Source of the DNA: an uncultured Alphaproteobacteria bacterium
GTDB taxonomy: Bacteria; Pseudomonadota; Alphaproteobacteria; HIMB59; GCA-002718135
Direction of reading: 5' to 3'
DNA: 46,037 nucleotides
Assembly: GCA_902592345.1 (NCBI GenBank)
Contig: CACJEE010000001.1
Location: 1 to 46,037 of the forward strand
The notes beneath the pieces are model-generated. The model searched no databases. It was not told the origin of the DNA and saw nothing but the letters and a program-made list of their open reading frames with translations. Both the position numbers and the translations under genes were made by a program. Below are positions 32,418 to 41,548 of the stretch, piece by piece; the stretch's first letter is position 1; every line of letters begins with the position of its first letter.

Positions 32418-33515
32418 ATGAATTCAGCAACAGAAAAAACCTTTGTAAAATTTGAGAAAATTGACAAAAGTTATGATGGTGAAGTTCTAGTAGTTAAAAA
32501 CTTAAATTTAGATATTGCTAAAGGTGAATTTGTAACAATGCTTGGCCCTTCAGGTTCAGGTAAAACGACAACACTTATGATGCTTGCGGGTTTTGAAACC
32601 CCTACAAATGGAGAAATCTATCTTGATGGAATGCCGATTAGCAAAATTCCTCCTTATGAAAGAGAGATAGGTATGGTTTTTCAAAATTATGCTCTCTTTC
32701 CGCATATGACAGTTCAAGAAAATTTAGCATTTCCGCTTGAAGTTAGAAAAATGTCGAAAGCAGAAACAAAAGAAAAAGTTCAAAAAGCTCTTGATATGGT
32801 TGAGCTTGGTGAATTTGGAACGCGTTTTCCTGCACAACTATCAGGAGGGCAACAACAAAGAGTTGCACTTGCAAGAGCACTAGTATTTGAGCCAAGACTT
32901 GTCTTAATGGATGAACCTCTTGGGGCATTAGATAAAAATCTTAGAGAACAAATGCAATATGAGATTAAACATATCCATGACAGAATAGGTATTACTGTTG
33001 TTTATGTAACTCATGATCAAAGTGAAGCTCTAACAATGTCAAATAGAATAGCTGTTTTCAATGATGGTGTAGTGCAGCAATTGTCAACACCAGATATATT
33101 ATATGAAAAACCTGAAAACTCTTTTGTTGCACAGTTTATTGGTGAGAATAATAGAATGACTGGAACAATAAAAAGTGTGGAAAATAATTATTGTTCTGTC
33201 GAACTCGAAAATGGTGCTGGTACTGTAAAGGCTTTAAAAGTTAATGTAGGCGAAATTGGAGAAAAAACTCAACTATCCGTAAGACCAGAAAGGGTATCTT
33301 TAGGGTCTGACGGAAATGGAGAAAATGTTTTCACTGGTAAGGTTGAAGAACTTATTTATTTAGGTGATCATATCAGAGTTAGACTTGATGTTTGCGGTAA
33401 TAATGAATTTATTGTTAAGGTTCCTAATGAGGGTTCTTTTGATTATAATGAGGGTGACTCAATTAAATTAAATTGGAATCCCAATGATATCAGAGCTTTA
33501 GATCTTCCAAATTAG
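32418..33515 (+). CDS. potA: Spermidine/putrescine-type ABC transporter ATPase (PotA-like)
   Basis: The 365-residue ATPase has Walker A GPSGSGKTT, Q-loop MVFQNYALF, signature LSGGQQQRVALARAL, Walker B LVLMDEPLGALD, H-loop YVTHD and a C-terminal TOBE domain (LSVRPERVSLG to IRALDLPN). It matches the PotA/CysA-like group importing polyamines and related cations. Separated by 120 bases from potD, it probably has its own and potD's separate promoter. The substrate is inferred only at the polyamine/betaine class level. Confidence 0.88.
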   Translation: MNSATEKTFVKFEKIDKSYDGEVLVVKNLNLDIAKGEFVTMLGPSGSGKTTTLMMLAGFETPTNGEIYLDGMPISKIPPYEREIGMVFQNYALFPHMTVQENLAFPLEVRKMSKAETKEKVQKALDMVELGEFGTRFPAQLSGGQQQRVALARALVFEPRLVLMDEPLGALDKNLREQMQYEIKHIHDRIGITVVYVTHDQSEALTMSNRIAVFNDGVVQQLSTPDILYEKPENSFVAQFIGENNRMTGTIKSVENNYCSVELENGAGTVKALKVNVGEIGEKTQLSVRPERVSLGSDGNGENVFTGKVEELIYLGDHIRVRLDVCGNNEFIVKVPNEGSFDYNEGDSIKLNWNPNDIRALDLPN

Positions 33516-33570
33516 AAAAATCCACCATTTTCTGCGGTATTTTTGCCCTTTTTTTTAGTTTTTCTACATG

Positions 33571-33610
33571 TTAATAGAAGTTTATATATCGACATATAAT
33601 CTTAAGATTA
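33571..33610 (+). promoter_or_regulatory. Candidate potD promoter overlapping a perfect 14-bp palindrome
   Basis: TATAAT at 33595-33600 is a perfect -10 hexamer. TTAATA at 33571-33576 is a weak -35 at 18-base spacing. The perfect palindrome TAATCTTAAGATTA (33597-33610) overlaps the -10 and start-site region, where a repressor would act. AGGAGG, the potD ribosome site, follows near 33625-33630. Confidence 0.45.
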
Positions 33611-33635
33611 ATTAATTTAAAACAGGAGGAAACGT

Positions 33636-34739
33636 ATGTCAAAATTACTTAAAGTTTTCTTAATAGCGTCTTTCGCTGTTGCATCTTTTTCTGCAAAAGC
33701 AGTTACAGTTGCATCATGGGGTGGTGCTTATACAGAAAGTCAACAAAAAGCATATGCTGATACTTATACTGATCCCAGCTCAATTCAGTTTGAGAACTAT
33801 AACGGTGGTCTTGGTGAAGTAAGAGCACAAGTTGAAAGTGGAAGTGTTACTTGGGACCTAGTAGACGCACTACCAGGTGATGCAATCACTGGTTGTGATG
33901 AAGGTTTGTTTGAAGACATAACTACTGAAATTGCAGAATTATCAACTCCAGGACCTGACGGTGAGTCAATGTTAGAAGATATGGAAAACAATGGTCTTGA
34001 ATACCACTCTGGTTGGGATTGTTGTGTTCCACAAATTTTCTGGACTTATGTTGTATTTTACGATCCTGATGCTTTCCCTGGTGATAAACCATCTAGCATG
34101 GCTGATTTCTTTGACGTGGAAAAATTTCCAGGTAAAAGAGGAATTCACACATGGGCAACAGGTATTGTTGAAAAAGCTATGGTTGCAGATGGCGTAAAGC
34201 CAAGTGCGGTTCCAACGGTTTTAAGAGACCAAACTGGAGCACTTGATAGAGCATTTGCAAAATTAGACACAATTAAAGATCATATTGTATTTTGGTCTTC
34301 AGGAGCTAAACCACTTGAATTAGTTAAAAGTGGAGAGGTTGTTATGTCTATTGCTTATAATGGTCGAGTAGGTGCAGCTAATCTTGCAGAAGGTGAAAAT
34401 TTTGAATATATTTGGGAAGGTCAAGTATTAGACCAAGAATATTTATGTTTAGTAGCTGGCGCTCCTAATAGAGATGCAGCTATTGATTTCATGATGCATG
34501 CTTCAACTCCTGAAGCACAAGCTGAACAAGCTAAATATATTACTTATGGACCTATGAGAGCTTCTGGTATTCCAATCATCCAAGCGGGTGAGCCTTGGGG
34601 ACCAGGTGGTGTAGATATTATGCCTCATATGCCTAACACGCCTGAGCGTTTAAAAGTTTCTATCGTTAGTGATCCACAATGGTGGTCTGATAACGGAGCA
34701 GAAATTAATGAGCGTTATTCAGCGTGGATGGGTAACTAA
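33636..34739 (+). CDS. potD: Periplasmic solute-binding protein of Pot-type ABC transporter
   Basis: The 367-residue protein has a 22-residue Sec signal peptide ending SAKA and a mature start VTVASWGGAYTESQQKAYA typical of the SBP_bac_8/PotD-like polyamine group. The rest follows the periplasmic type II two-lobed pattern. AGGAGG gives a strong ribosome site. Members of this alphaproteobacterial group have varied or unknown ligands, so 'spermidine/putrescine' is only a family label. A hairpin after the stop separates it from the permease genes. Confidence 0.86.
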   Translation: MSKLLKVFLIASFAVASFSAKAVTVASWGGAYTESQQKAYADTYTDPSSIQFENYNGGLGEVRAQVESGSVTWDLVDALPGDAITGCDEGLFEDITTEIAELSTPGPDGESMLEDMENNGLEYHSGWDCCVPQIFWTYVVFYDPDAFPGDKPSSMADFFDVEKFPGKRGIHTWATGIVEKAMVADGVKPSAVPTVLRDQTGALDRAFAKLDTIKDHIVFWSSGAKPLELVKSGEVVMSIAYNGRVGAANLAEGENFEYIWEGQVLDQEYLCLVAGAPNRDAAIDFMMHASTPEAQAEQAKYITYGPMRASGIPIIQAGEPWGPGGVDIMPHMPNTPERLKVSIVSDPQWWSDNGAEINERYSAWMGN

Positions 34740-34770
34740 GCTTGATAAAGTAACTAAATTAATTTAATTT

Positions 34771-34801
34771 AAAGGCGAGATTTATCTCGCCTTTTTATTT
34801 T
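34771..34801 (+). terminator. Rho-independent terminator/attenuator after potD
   Basis: A perfect 10-bp stem, AAAGGCGAGA (34771-34780) with TCTCGCCTTT (34785-34794), a 4-base loop TTTA, then TTATTTTT. It is GC-rich relative to its surroundings and followed within a few bases by the potB ribosome site GGAGGT (34803-34808), so readthrough must supply potBC. Confidence 0.88.
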
Positions 34802-36078
34802 TGGAGGTTCCTATTTCTACTGCAGAATTATTGACAACTGACGGCGTACCTTTAAAGCAAAGTCTAAAGAAAGCAGAGCGTAAAAACAAAATAAGAGCTT
34901 TCCTTTTAGTTTTTCCTCTATTGCTATTTATCATTGTTACTTTTGTAATGCCAATTGGTGATATGTTATTAAGAAGTGTTGATGATACTCAAATTAATAC
35001 TGTTTTTCCGAATACATTTTCAGAGTTCAAAAAATGGGATAAAGAAAAAGACGAACTTCCTCCTGAAGAAGTCTATAAAGCTTTATTTGAAGAATTAGCA
35101 TATGGAGATAAAATTCAAGTTGGAAGAGCCTTAACGAGAATGAATTATTCTAAATCTGGATGGAAAAGTTTGATAAAAAATACATCCAGAGCAATTAAAA
35201 AAGCAGTAAAAAAAAATGAGTTTCCTGATTCGTACAAAGATTTTTTAATCACTGCTAATGATAAGTGGGCAGACCCAACTTTTTGGTATGCTATGGGTCA
35301 AATGGTAAACAATCAGACTCCTATTTATTACTATAATGCAATCGATATGACATATGATCAGGATCAAAATGTCATTAGGCAAGAGGAAAATAGAAGGGTG
35401 TATGTTCAAACTTGGATTAAAACACTAAAGGTTAGTGTGTATGTAACTTTTTTCTGTTTAGTTTTAGGTTTCCCAGTCGCTCATCTTTTAGCAAATTTAC
35501 CTCTTCGTTATAGTAATCTTCTAATGATTTTCGTGTTACTTCCTTTTTGGACATCATTACTTGTGAGAACAACTGCATGGATTGTAATGCTTCAACAACA
35601 AGGTGTAATTAATGGAATATTAGTATGGCTTGGTATTCTGAATGATGATGGAAGACTTTCAATGGTATATAATGAAACTGGAACGCTCATTGCTATGACT
35701 CAAATATTATTACCTTTTATGATACTTCCTTTATATAGCGTGATGAGAGTAATACCAAAAAGTCATATGAGAGCAGCACAAAACTTAGGTGCTAAACCAG
35801 CAACTGCATTTTGGAAAGTATATCTGCCACAAACTATACCTGGAATGAGTGCTGGTGGATTGTTAGTTTTCGTATTAGCAATTGGATATTTTATAACACC
35901 TGAATTGGTGGGTGGAAAAGATGGTAAATTGATAGGTAGTTGGATAGCCTATCATCTTAAAACAACTTTAAATTGGGGTCTATGTGCAGCTCTTGGAGCT
36001 ATACTCCTTGGAGTAATGCTTATTTTTTATTGGCTTTACAATAAAATTGTTGGCATAGATAATATTAAACTAGGATAG
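34801..36078 (+). CDS. potB: Pot-type ABC transporter permease 1 (PotB-like)
   Basis: The 425-residue inner-membrane permease has TM1 near residues 31-52 and then a polar segment of about 140 residues (roughly 60-200) before the remaining helices. The EAA loop is RAAQNLGAKPATAFWKVYLPQTIPGMSAG. Typical PotB is about 285 residues, so the extra periplasmic segment is notable, though such long versions occur in alphaproteobacteria. The start is unresolved: the open frame begins at TTG 34801 but the clear GGAGGT ribosome site lies inside that extension, and the codon at proper spacing is ATT (34813). potC follows after two bases. Confidence 0.86.
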   Translation: MEVPISTAELLTTDGVPLKQSLKKAERKNKIRAFLLVFPLLLFIIVTFVMPIGDMLLRSVDDTQINTVFPNTFSEFKKWDKEKDELPPEEVYKALFEELAYGDKIQVGRALTRMNYSKSGWKSLIKNTSRAIKKAVKKNEFPDSYKDFLITANDKWADPTFWYAMGQMVNNQTPIYYYNAIDMTYDQDQNVIRQEENRRVYVQTWIKTLKVSVYVTFFCLVLGFPVAHLLANLPLRYSNLLMIFVLLPFWTSLLVRTTAWIVMLQQQGVINGILVWLGILNDDGRLSMVYNETGTLIAMTQILLPFMILPLYSVMRVIPKSHMRAAQNLGAKPATAFWKVYLPQTIPGMSAGGLLVFVLAIGYFITPELVGGKDGKLIGSWIAYHLKTTLNWGLCAALGAILLGVMLIFYWLYNKIVGIDNIKLG

Positions 36079-36080
36079 AT

Positions 36081-36977
36081 ATGGCATTACCAAGTTACGC
36101 AACACCTGTACAAAGAACTTATTACTACGCATATTTATTTTTTTGTAGTGTTGTATTCTTTTTTCTAGTTGCACCTTTAATTGCAATTGTTCCTATTTCA
36201 TTCAGTGTTTCTCCATTTATGGTCTTTACTGATGGTATGCTTTCATGGCCTCCAGATCCAGACGCATGGTCATTAAGATGGTACCAAAATATGATTGGTA
36301 ACTGTAGTGCTGATGTAGTTTCTTCTACAGTACCATGTTCACATAAATGGATGACAGGAACAGTAAATAGTTTCTTCATAGGATTAACAGCAACATTTAT
36401 CGCTACAACTCTAGGTACTATAGCTGCTCTTGGCCTTAGTAGACCACACATGCCATATAAAGGTTTAATAATGGCTATACTTATTTCTCCAATGATAGTT
36501 CCTTTGATTATCACTGCTGCTGGGATGTTCTTTTTTTATGCTAGAATAAATCTTGTTTACACATTTACTGGTGTTATCCTTGCCCATGTAGCATTAGCAA
36601 CTCCTTTTGTAGTAATTACTGTTACTGCAACTTTAGTTGGCTTTGATATGAATATGGTTAAGGCATCACAAAGTTTAGGAGCAAGACCTGTGAGAACTTT
36701 TTTTAAAGTAATAATGCCTTTGATTTTACCTGGCATTATATCAGGCGCTTTATTTGCATTCATTACTTCGTTTGATGAAGTTGTAATAGTTATGTTTATG
36801 GCAAGCTTAGATCAACTTACAATCCCAAAACAAATGTGGGCGGGAATTCGTCAAGAAATAAGCCCAGTAATTTTATGTATGGCGACTTGCTTAGTAGCAC
36901 TATCTATTTTTTTATTAACTACAGTCGAATTATTAAGAAGGCGATCAGAGCGATTACGCGGCATTAAATCAAGGTAA
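36081..36977 (+). CDS. potC: Pot-type ABC transporter permease 2 (PotC-like)
   Basis: The 298-residue permease has six predicted helices and an EAA motif in KASQSLGARPVRTFFKVIMPLILPGIISG. It pairs with PotB as the membrane part. Start ATG 36081 follows the potB stop by two bases. The flavin oxidase gene begins six bases after its stop, so the imported compound probably goes directly to that enzyme. Confidence 0.9.
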   Translation: MALPSYATPVQRTYYYAYLFFCSVVFFFLVAPLIAIVPISFSVSPFMVFTDGMLSWPPDPDAWSLRWYQNMIGNCSADVVSSTVPCSHKWMTGTVNSFFIGLTATFIATTLGTIAALGLSRPHMPYKGLIMAILISPMIVPLIITAAGMFFFYARINLVYTFTGVILAHVALATPFVVITVTATLVGFDMNMVKASQSLGARPVRTFFKVIMPLILPGIISGALFAFITSFDEVVIVMFMASLDQLTIPKQMWAGIRQEISPVILCMATCLVALSIFLLTTVELLRRRSERLRGIKSR

Positions 36978-36983
36978 ATTAAA

Positions 36984-38219
36984 ATGACTAAACCGCATAT
37001 TGCTGTGGTAGGTGCTGGGATAATTGGTATTTGTTCAGCATATTTTTTAAATAAATCTGGTTTTAAAGTAACATTAATTGATAAAAATGAACCAGGTTCT
37101 ATGACAAGCTACGGTCATGCTTGTACATTTGCTGATTATGCATGTATCCCTGTTAACTCACCAGATTTATTTAGAGATATTCCATCAATGTTATTAAGAA
37201 GTGATGGGCCTTTAGCAGTTGATTTTTTATATACAATTAGAAACTTAAGTTGGGTTATGAAGTTTTTACAAAATTGTACAACCAAAAAGGTTAAATATAT
37301 ATCTAATTCTTTAGGCAATTTACTTAATAACGCAAGCACAAGCTATGATGAAATATTTTCAGATGTAGATGTTTCTCAATATATTAAAAATGAAGAAGCT
37401 TTGTATTTGTTTGAAAATGAAAATGAATTTTTAAAAGCATCAATAACAAATAAAATAAGAGAAAAAAATGGTGTAAAGATAAAAAATCTCTCTAAAAATG
37501 AGATACTGGAACTTGAACCTAATCTTGCGCCAGTTTTTTTTAATGGTCAACTTTTTATAGGTTCACGACATACTACTGATCCATTAGCTGTAAGTAAAAA
37601 AATTTTTGAGTCATTTATAAATAACGGAGGTAAATTTGTAAAAAATAATGTTGAAAACATTATTCCTAATGAATCTAAGGTTTGTGTTAGTTTTAAAAAT
37701 GAAAATTGTATTTTTGATAAAGTTGTTATATCTGCTGGTTCATGGTCAAAAAAATTAACAAGAAAATTTGGAGATGATTTTCCACTAGATACTGAAAGAG
37801 GTTATCATGTTTTGTTTAATAATTATGAATTGATAAACAGGCCATTAGGATGGTCTCAAAGTGGTTTTTATCTTGTCCAGTTGGATGAAGGTTTAAGAGC
37901 TGCTGGAACTGTAGAAATAGCAGGTTTGTCAAAACCAGAAAATAAAAAAAGAACAAAAATGATAGAAAATCAGGCTAGAAAATTATTACCTCAACTTAAT
38001 GACGTTAAAAGTACTTGGTTGGGATTTAGACCTACTATGCCAGACTCTTTACCAGTTATTGGGCAATCGCAAAAAAATAAAAATGTCATTTATGGATTTG
38101 GTCATCAGCATATAGGTTGGACGCTTGGTGCAGTAACTGGAAAAGTTATTAATTCAATATGCAATGATAGAATACCAAATATTAATATTAAACCTTTTAG
38201 TCCAAGTCGCTTTAATTAA
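36984..38219 (+). CDS. FAD-dependent D-amino-acid dehydrogenase/oxidase-like (DadA family)
   Basis: The 411-residue DAO-fold flavoprotein begins HIAVVGAGIIGICSAYFLNK (FAD dinucleotide motif) and has DKNEPGSMTSYGHACTFA, VVISAGSWSKKL and the C-terminal WLGFRPTMPDSLPVIG plus GFGHQHIGWTLGAVTG, the DadA pattern. Members oxidise D-amino acids or secondary amines such as N-methylated glycine or hydroxyproline. It sits at the end of potBC, so its substrate is likely the imported ligand. AAGGTAAATTAAA precedes the start. The stop shares TTAA with the opposing aldehyde dehydrogenase gene. Confidence 0.82.
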   Translation: MTKPHIAVVGAGIIGICSAYFLNKSGFKVTLIDKNEPGSMTSYGHACTFADYACIPVNSPDLFRDIPSMLLRSDGPLAVDFLYTIRNLSWVMKFLQNCTTKKVKYISNSLGNLLNNASTSYDEIFSDVDVSQYIKNEEALYLFENENEFLKASITNKIREKNGVKIKNLSKNEILELEPNLAPVFFNGQLFIGSRHTTDPLAVSKKIFESFINNGGKFVKNNVENIIPNESKVCVSFKNENCIFDKVVISAGSWSKKLTRKFGDDFPLDTERGYHVLFNNYELINRPLGWSQSGFYLVQLDEGLRAAGTVEIAGLSKPENKKRTKMIENQARKLLPQLNDVKSTWLGFRPTMPDSLPVIGQSQKNKNVIYGFGHQHIGWTLGAVTGKVINSICNDRIPNINIKPFSPSRFN

Positions 38220-39649
38220 TCTAAGCTTATTCCTACGTTTTTAACTTGTAGATAAGATTTCAATGCATCTACTCCTTTTTCCCTGCTGTACCCAGATTGT
38301 TTGTAGCCTCCAAATGGAGTTGCATGATTACCAGCAAACCATTTATTAACATATACTTGGCCTGACTCTAATTTACTTGCAGTCCATGATGCTTTTTTCA
38401 AATCTTTGGTAAAGACTCCTGCACCTAATCCAAAATCAGTATCATTAGCAATATGAATTGCCTCATCTTGATCTTCATATTCAAGAACAGATAAAACAGG
38501 ACCAAATATTTCTTCCCGTGCTACAGACATATTTTGATTTGCATTATTTAAAACAGTAGCTTCCATGAAATAGCCTTCACGGTCAGCTCTTTTACCACCA
38601 TGAACAGCCTCTGCTCCCTGTTGAATTCCTGACCTCGCATAACCTTCTACTTTTTCAAGTTGTTTTTCAGAAATAATTGGTGTTAATCCAGTTCCTTCTT
38701 CATAACCAGGACCAACTTTAAGAGATTTACTCAAATCTACAAGCTTATCAATTAATTCATTCTTTACTGATTTATGAACAACTAGTCGCGACATAGCCGT
38801 ACAAATTTGACCAGCAACTCCAAATATACCGTGACGTGCACTTTCTATAACTTGATCAAGATCTGCATCTTCATAAACTATACCAGCTGACTTTCCACCA
38901 AGTTCAATAACTGCGGGAATTGCTTTATCAGCACAAGAATGCAATATTTTTTTCCCTGTAGCAACAGAACCGGTAAAGACCACATGATTTACATCAGGGT
39001 GTGATACTAAATAAGAACCTGCTTCATTTCCATAACCACAAATTATATTAACTATACCATTTGGGACACCTGCTTTTTCTATAGCTTTAGCAAAAAAAGT
39101 AGCAGATAGAGGAGTTAGTTCTGCTGTTTTTACAATTGTAGAATTTCCTGTTGCGAAAGAACATGCAAGAGATCTACCAACCATTGATATAGGAAAGTTC
39201 CATGGAACTATATGCGCAGAAACACCAAAAGGTTCTAAAACAGTATAATCAAAAACTGTTGGTGAAACAGGAATTGTTTTTCCCTCTAGTTTATCTGTAA
39301 GGCCAGCATAGTAATCAAACATGTCAGCAACATCATTGAATTCCTTAATAGCTGAACCAAGCATTTTACCATTTTCATAGCAAAGTATCTTACCACCTTC
39401 ATCAGCTATCTTTCTTGTTTCATCTGCAATGCGGTGCATCAGTTTAGCTCTTTCAAGTAATGGCATATCAACAAGAACTCTTGAGTTAAAGGCTGCTTTT
39501 GCAGCAGATACCGCAAGGTCTACTTCGTTCTTTTTAGCACATGAAATTTCCCCTATAATTTTACCTGTAGCTGGATCATCAACTTGAATAATATCTTTGG
39601 ATTCACTTTCTAGCCATTTGCCGTCAATATAATTTTTATAAAGTTTCAT
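38216..39649 (-). CDS. NAD(P)-dependent aldehyde dehydrogenase (betaine/aminobutyraldehyde dehydrogenase-like)
   Basis: The 477-residue ALDH has PWNFPISMVGRSLA, VIELGGKSAGIVYEDA with the general base, GVAGQICTAMSR with nucleophile Cys283 and the C-terminal GYKQSGYSREKGVDALKSYLQVKNV. It oxidises aldehydes such as those from amine oxidation; betaine-aldehyde or aminobutyraldehyde are the most similar family members, but the substrate is not certain. It diverges from the TRAP transporter across 52 bases and converges on the DadA-like gene, matching an amine to aldehyde to acid sequence. Confidence 0.85.
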   Translation of the reverse strand: MKLYKNYIDGKWLESESKDIIQVDDPATGKIIGEISCAKKNEVDLAVSAAKAAFNSRVLVDMPLLERAKLMHRIADETRKIADEGGKILCYENGKMLGSAIKEFNDVADMFDYYAGLTDKLEGKTIPVSPTVFDYTVLEPFGVSAHIVPWNFPISMVGRSLACSFATGNSTIVKTAELTPLSATFFAKAIEKAGVPNGIVNIICGYGNEAGSYLVSHPDVNHVVFTGSVATGKKILHSCADKAIPAVIELGGKSAGIVYEDADLDQVIESARHGIFGVAGQICTAMSRLVVHKSVKNELIDKLVDLSKSLKVGPGYEEGTGLTPIISEKQLEKVEGYARSGIQQGAEAVHGGKRADREGYFMEATVLNNANQNMSVAREEIFGPVLSVLEYEDQDEAIHIANDTDFGLGAGVFTKDLKKASWTASKLESGQVYVNKWFAGNHATPFGGYKQSGYSREKGVDALKSYLQVKNVGISLD

Positions 39650-39701
39650 AATTCTTTGTTTGAAAATGTTTTGTTAATCTGTATTCTTTATCACAAAAAA
39701 C

Positions 39702-40214
39702 ATGCCAAATATAATTAAAAGTTACATAAAATTTATAGATTATATCAGCCTTAAGACTGGAAGAGCTACAATGTACCTTGTATTTGTAATGATGTTTATT
39801 TTAATTTTATCATTCGTAACGCGTAATATTATTAACATACCTCTTATATGGATAATTGAAATGGCACAGTTTGTAATGACTGGATATTATCTTTTAGGAG
39901 GAGGCTATTCTCTTTTGTCAGATGATCATGTTAGAATGGATTTAATTTATAGTAGATTAAAAGATAGAACTAAAGCTTTACTAGATACTTTAACTAGTGT
40001 TTTTTTAATTACTTATCTTGTCATTCTATTAATTGGAGCTTACTCAAGTTTAGAATATACTATTCAAACTAACCAAAGACTTTTTACAGCATGGGCCCCT
40101 TATGTTTGGCCAATAAAATCGGTTATGTTGTTTGGTATTTTATTAATGTTGTTACAATCTATTTCAATATTTTTTAAAGATTTAGCAAAAACTTTCAATC
40201 TGGAAATTAAATGA
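39702..40214 (+). CDS. dctQ: TRAP transporter small permease subunit (DctQ-type)
   Basis: The 170-residue membrane protein has four hydrophobic helices and the family segments RNIINIPLIWIIEMAQFVM, GGGYSLLSDDHVRMDLIY and FTAWAPYVWPIKSVMLFG. DctQ assists DctM in Na+- or H+-driven uptake. Its stop overlaps the dctM ATG (ATGA). It diverges from the aldehyde dehydrogenase gene. Confidence 0.9.
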   Translation: MPNIIKSYIKFIDYISLKTGRATMYLVFVMMFILILSFVTRNIINIPLIWIIEMAQFVMTGYYLLGGGYSLLSDDHVRMDLIYSRLKDRTKALLDTLTSVFLITYLVILLIGAYSSLEYTIQTNQRLFTAWAPYVWPIKSVMLFGILLMLLQSISIFFKDLAKTFNLEIK

Positions 40215-41548
40215 TCGCAGATTTAGTAAGCTATGAAATGATTGCAATTACAATGTTTGCAACAATGTTGTTAATGCTCTTAACAGGTCAAAGAGTATTT
40301 GGAGCAATCGGTTTTGTAGCAGCCATGGCAGCTTTATTATTATGGGGTGATGGAGCTGTTGAAATGCCATACACAGCTTCATGGAAGTTATTTAAATGGT
40401 ATCCAATGCTAACTTTGCCTTTATTTATTTACATGGGTTATATGATATCTGAGTCTGGTATTGCAGATGACTTATATAAAATGTTCCATGTTTATTTTGG
40501 TGGCATAAAAGGTGGTTTAGCAATTGGCACAATGGGAATGATGGTCGCAATTTCTGCAATGAATGGGTTGAGTGTTGCAGGTATGGCAATCGGAGCAACC
40601 ATTGCCTTACCAGCAATGTTAAAGCTAGGCTACGATAAACGAATGATCACAGGTGTAGTTCAAGCTGGAAGTTCTCTTGGAATTTTAGTACCTCCCAGTG
40701 TTGTTCTAGTACTTTATGGAATGATTGCAAGACAACCAGTAAGTAAATTATGGTTGGCTGGTATTTTTCCTGGGATAATGATGGCAACATTATTTATCTT
40801 GTACATATATATTAGATGTAAACTTCAACCTGAATTAGGCCCCGCGCTCCCAAAAGAAGAAAGACAAATTACAAGATCAGAAAAATTTAAATTACTTCAA
40901 GCAGGATTAATACCTTTTGCAATTTTCTTTTCTATGACTGGTTTATTTTTAATGGGCATAGCAAGCTTAGTTGAGTGTTCAGCTGTAGGTGCTTTTGGTG
41001 CAACATTAGCTGCTCTATTAAAAGGAAAACTTACTTGGAATGTTATTGAAAGCACTCTGAAAAAAACCTTAGGTGTATCATGTATGTTTATGTGGATTAT
41101 TTTAGCAGCTTTAAGTTTTGGTGCTGTCTTTGATGGTATTGGTGCTGTCAGAGCAATTGAAACTTTATTTATAGAAAGATGGAATCTTAGTCCTTGGGGT
41201 GTTTTAATAATGATGCAACTATCATATATTTTAATGGGAATGTTTTTAGATGATACAGCTATGCTTGTAATTGTAGCACCTTTATATGTTCCACTGATTA
41301 TAGCATTAGGTTTTGATCCTATTTGGTATGGTGTCTTATATACAATCACATGTCAAATTGCATATATGACACCTCCATTTGGTTATAATTTATTTTTAAT
41401 GCGAGCAATGGCTCCAAAAGAAATTAATTTGATGGATATTTATAGATCTATTATTCCTTTTGTACTTGTAATGTGTCTGGGGTTAGCAATAGTAATGATT
41501 TTCCCTGAGATAGCTACTTGGCTCCCAGAATATGTATCAAGAAAATAA
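40211..41548 (+). CDS. dctM: TRAP transporter large permease subunit (DctM-type)
   Basis: The 445-residue, strongly hydrophobic protein has about 12 helices, the family length. Segments such as GVVQAGSSLGILVPPSVVLVLYG and DDTAMLVIVAPLYVPLIIALGFDPIWYGVLY, and the PFGYNLFLMRAMAPK end, match the DctM family. With DctQ it forms the secondary transporter. A 13-bp inverted repeat begins in its last codons. Confidence 0.93.
   Translation: MIADLVSYEMIAITMFATMLLMLLTGQRVFGAIGFVAAMAALLLWGDGAVEMPYTASWKLFKWYPMLTLPLFIYMGYMISESGIADDLYKMFHVYFGGIKGGLAIGTMGMMVAISAMNGLSVAGMAIGATIALPAMLKLGYDKRMITGVVQAGSSLGILVPPSVVLVLYGMIARQPVSKLWLAGIFPGIMMATLFILYIYIRCKLQPELGPALPKEERQITRSEKFKLLQAGLIPFAIFFSMTGLFLMGIASLVECSAVGAFGATLAALLKGKLTWNVIESTLKKTLGVSCMFMWIILAALSFGAVFDGIGAVRAIETLFIERWNLSPWGVLIMMQLSYILMGMFLDDTAMLVIVAPLYVPLIIALGFDPIWYGVLYTITCQIAYMTPPFGYNLFLMRAMAPKEINLMDIYRSIIPFVLVMCLGLAIVMIFPEIATWLPEYVSRK

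Noticed and set aside
36125-36514. Open frame of 129 codons on the minus strand inside potC
   Set aside because: It lies antisense to a well-supported permease gene, has no ribosome site or recognisable motif, and its residues read as the reverse of membrane helices.
40897-41349. Open frame of 150 codons on the minus strand inside dctM
   Set aside because: Antisense to the conserved DctM coding frame, with no family features or start signal.
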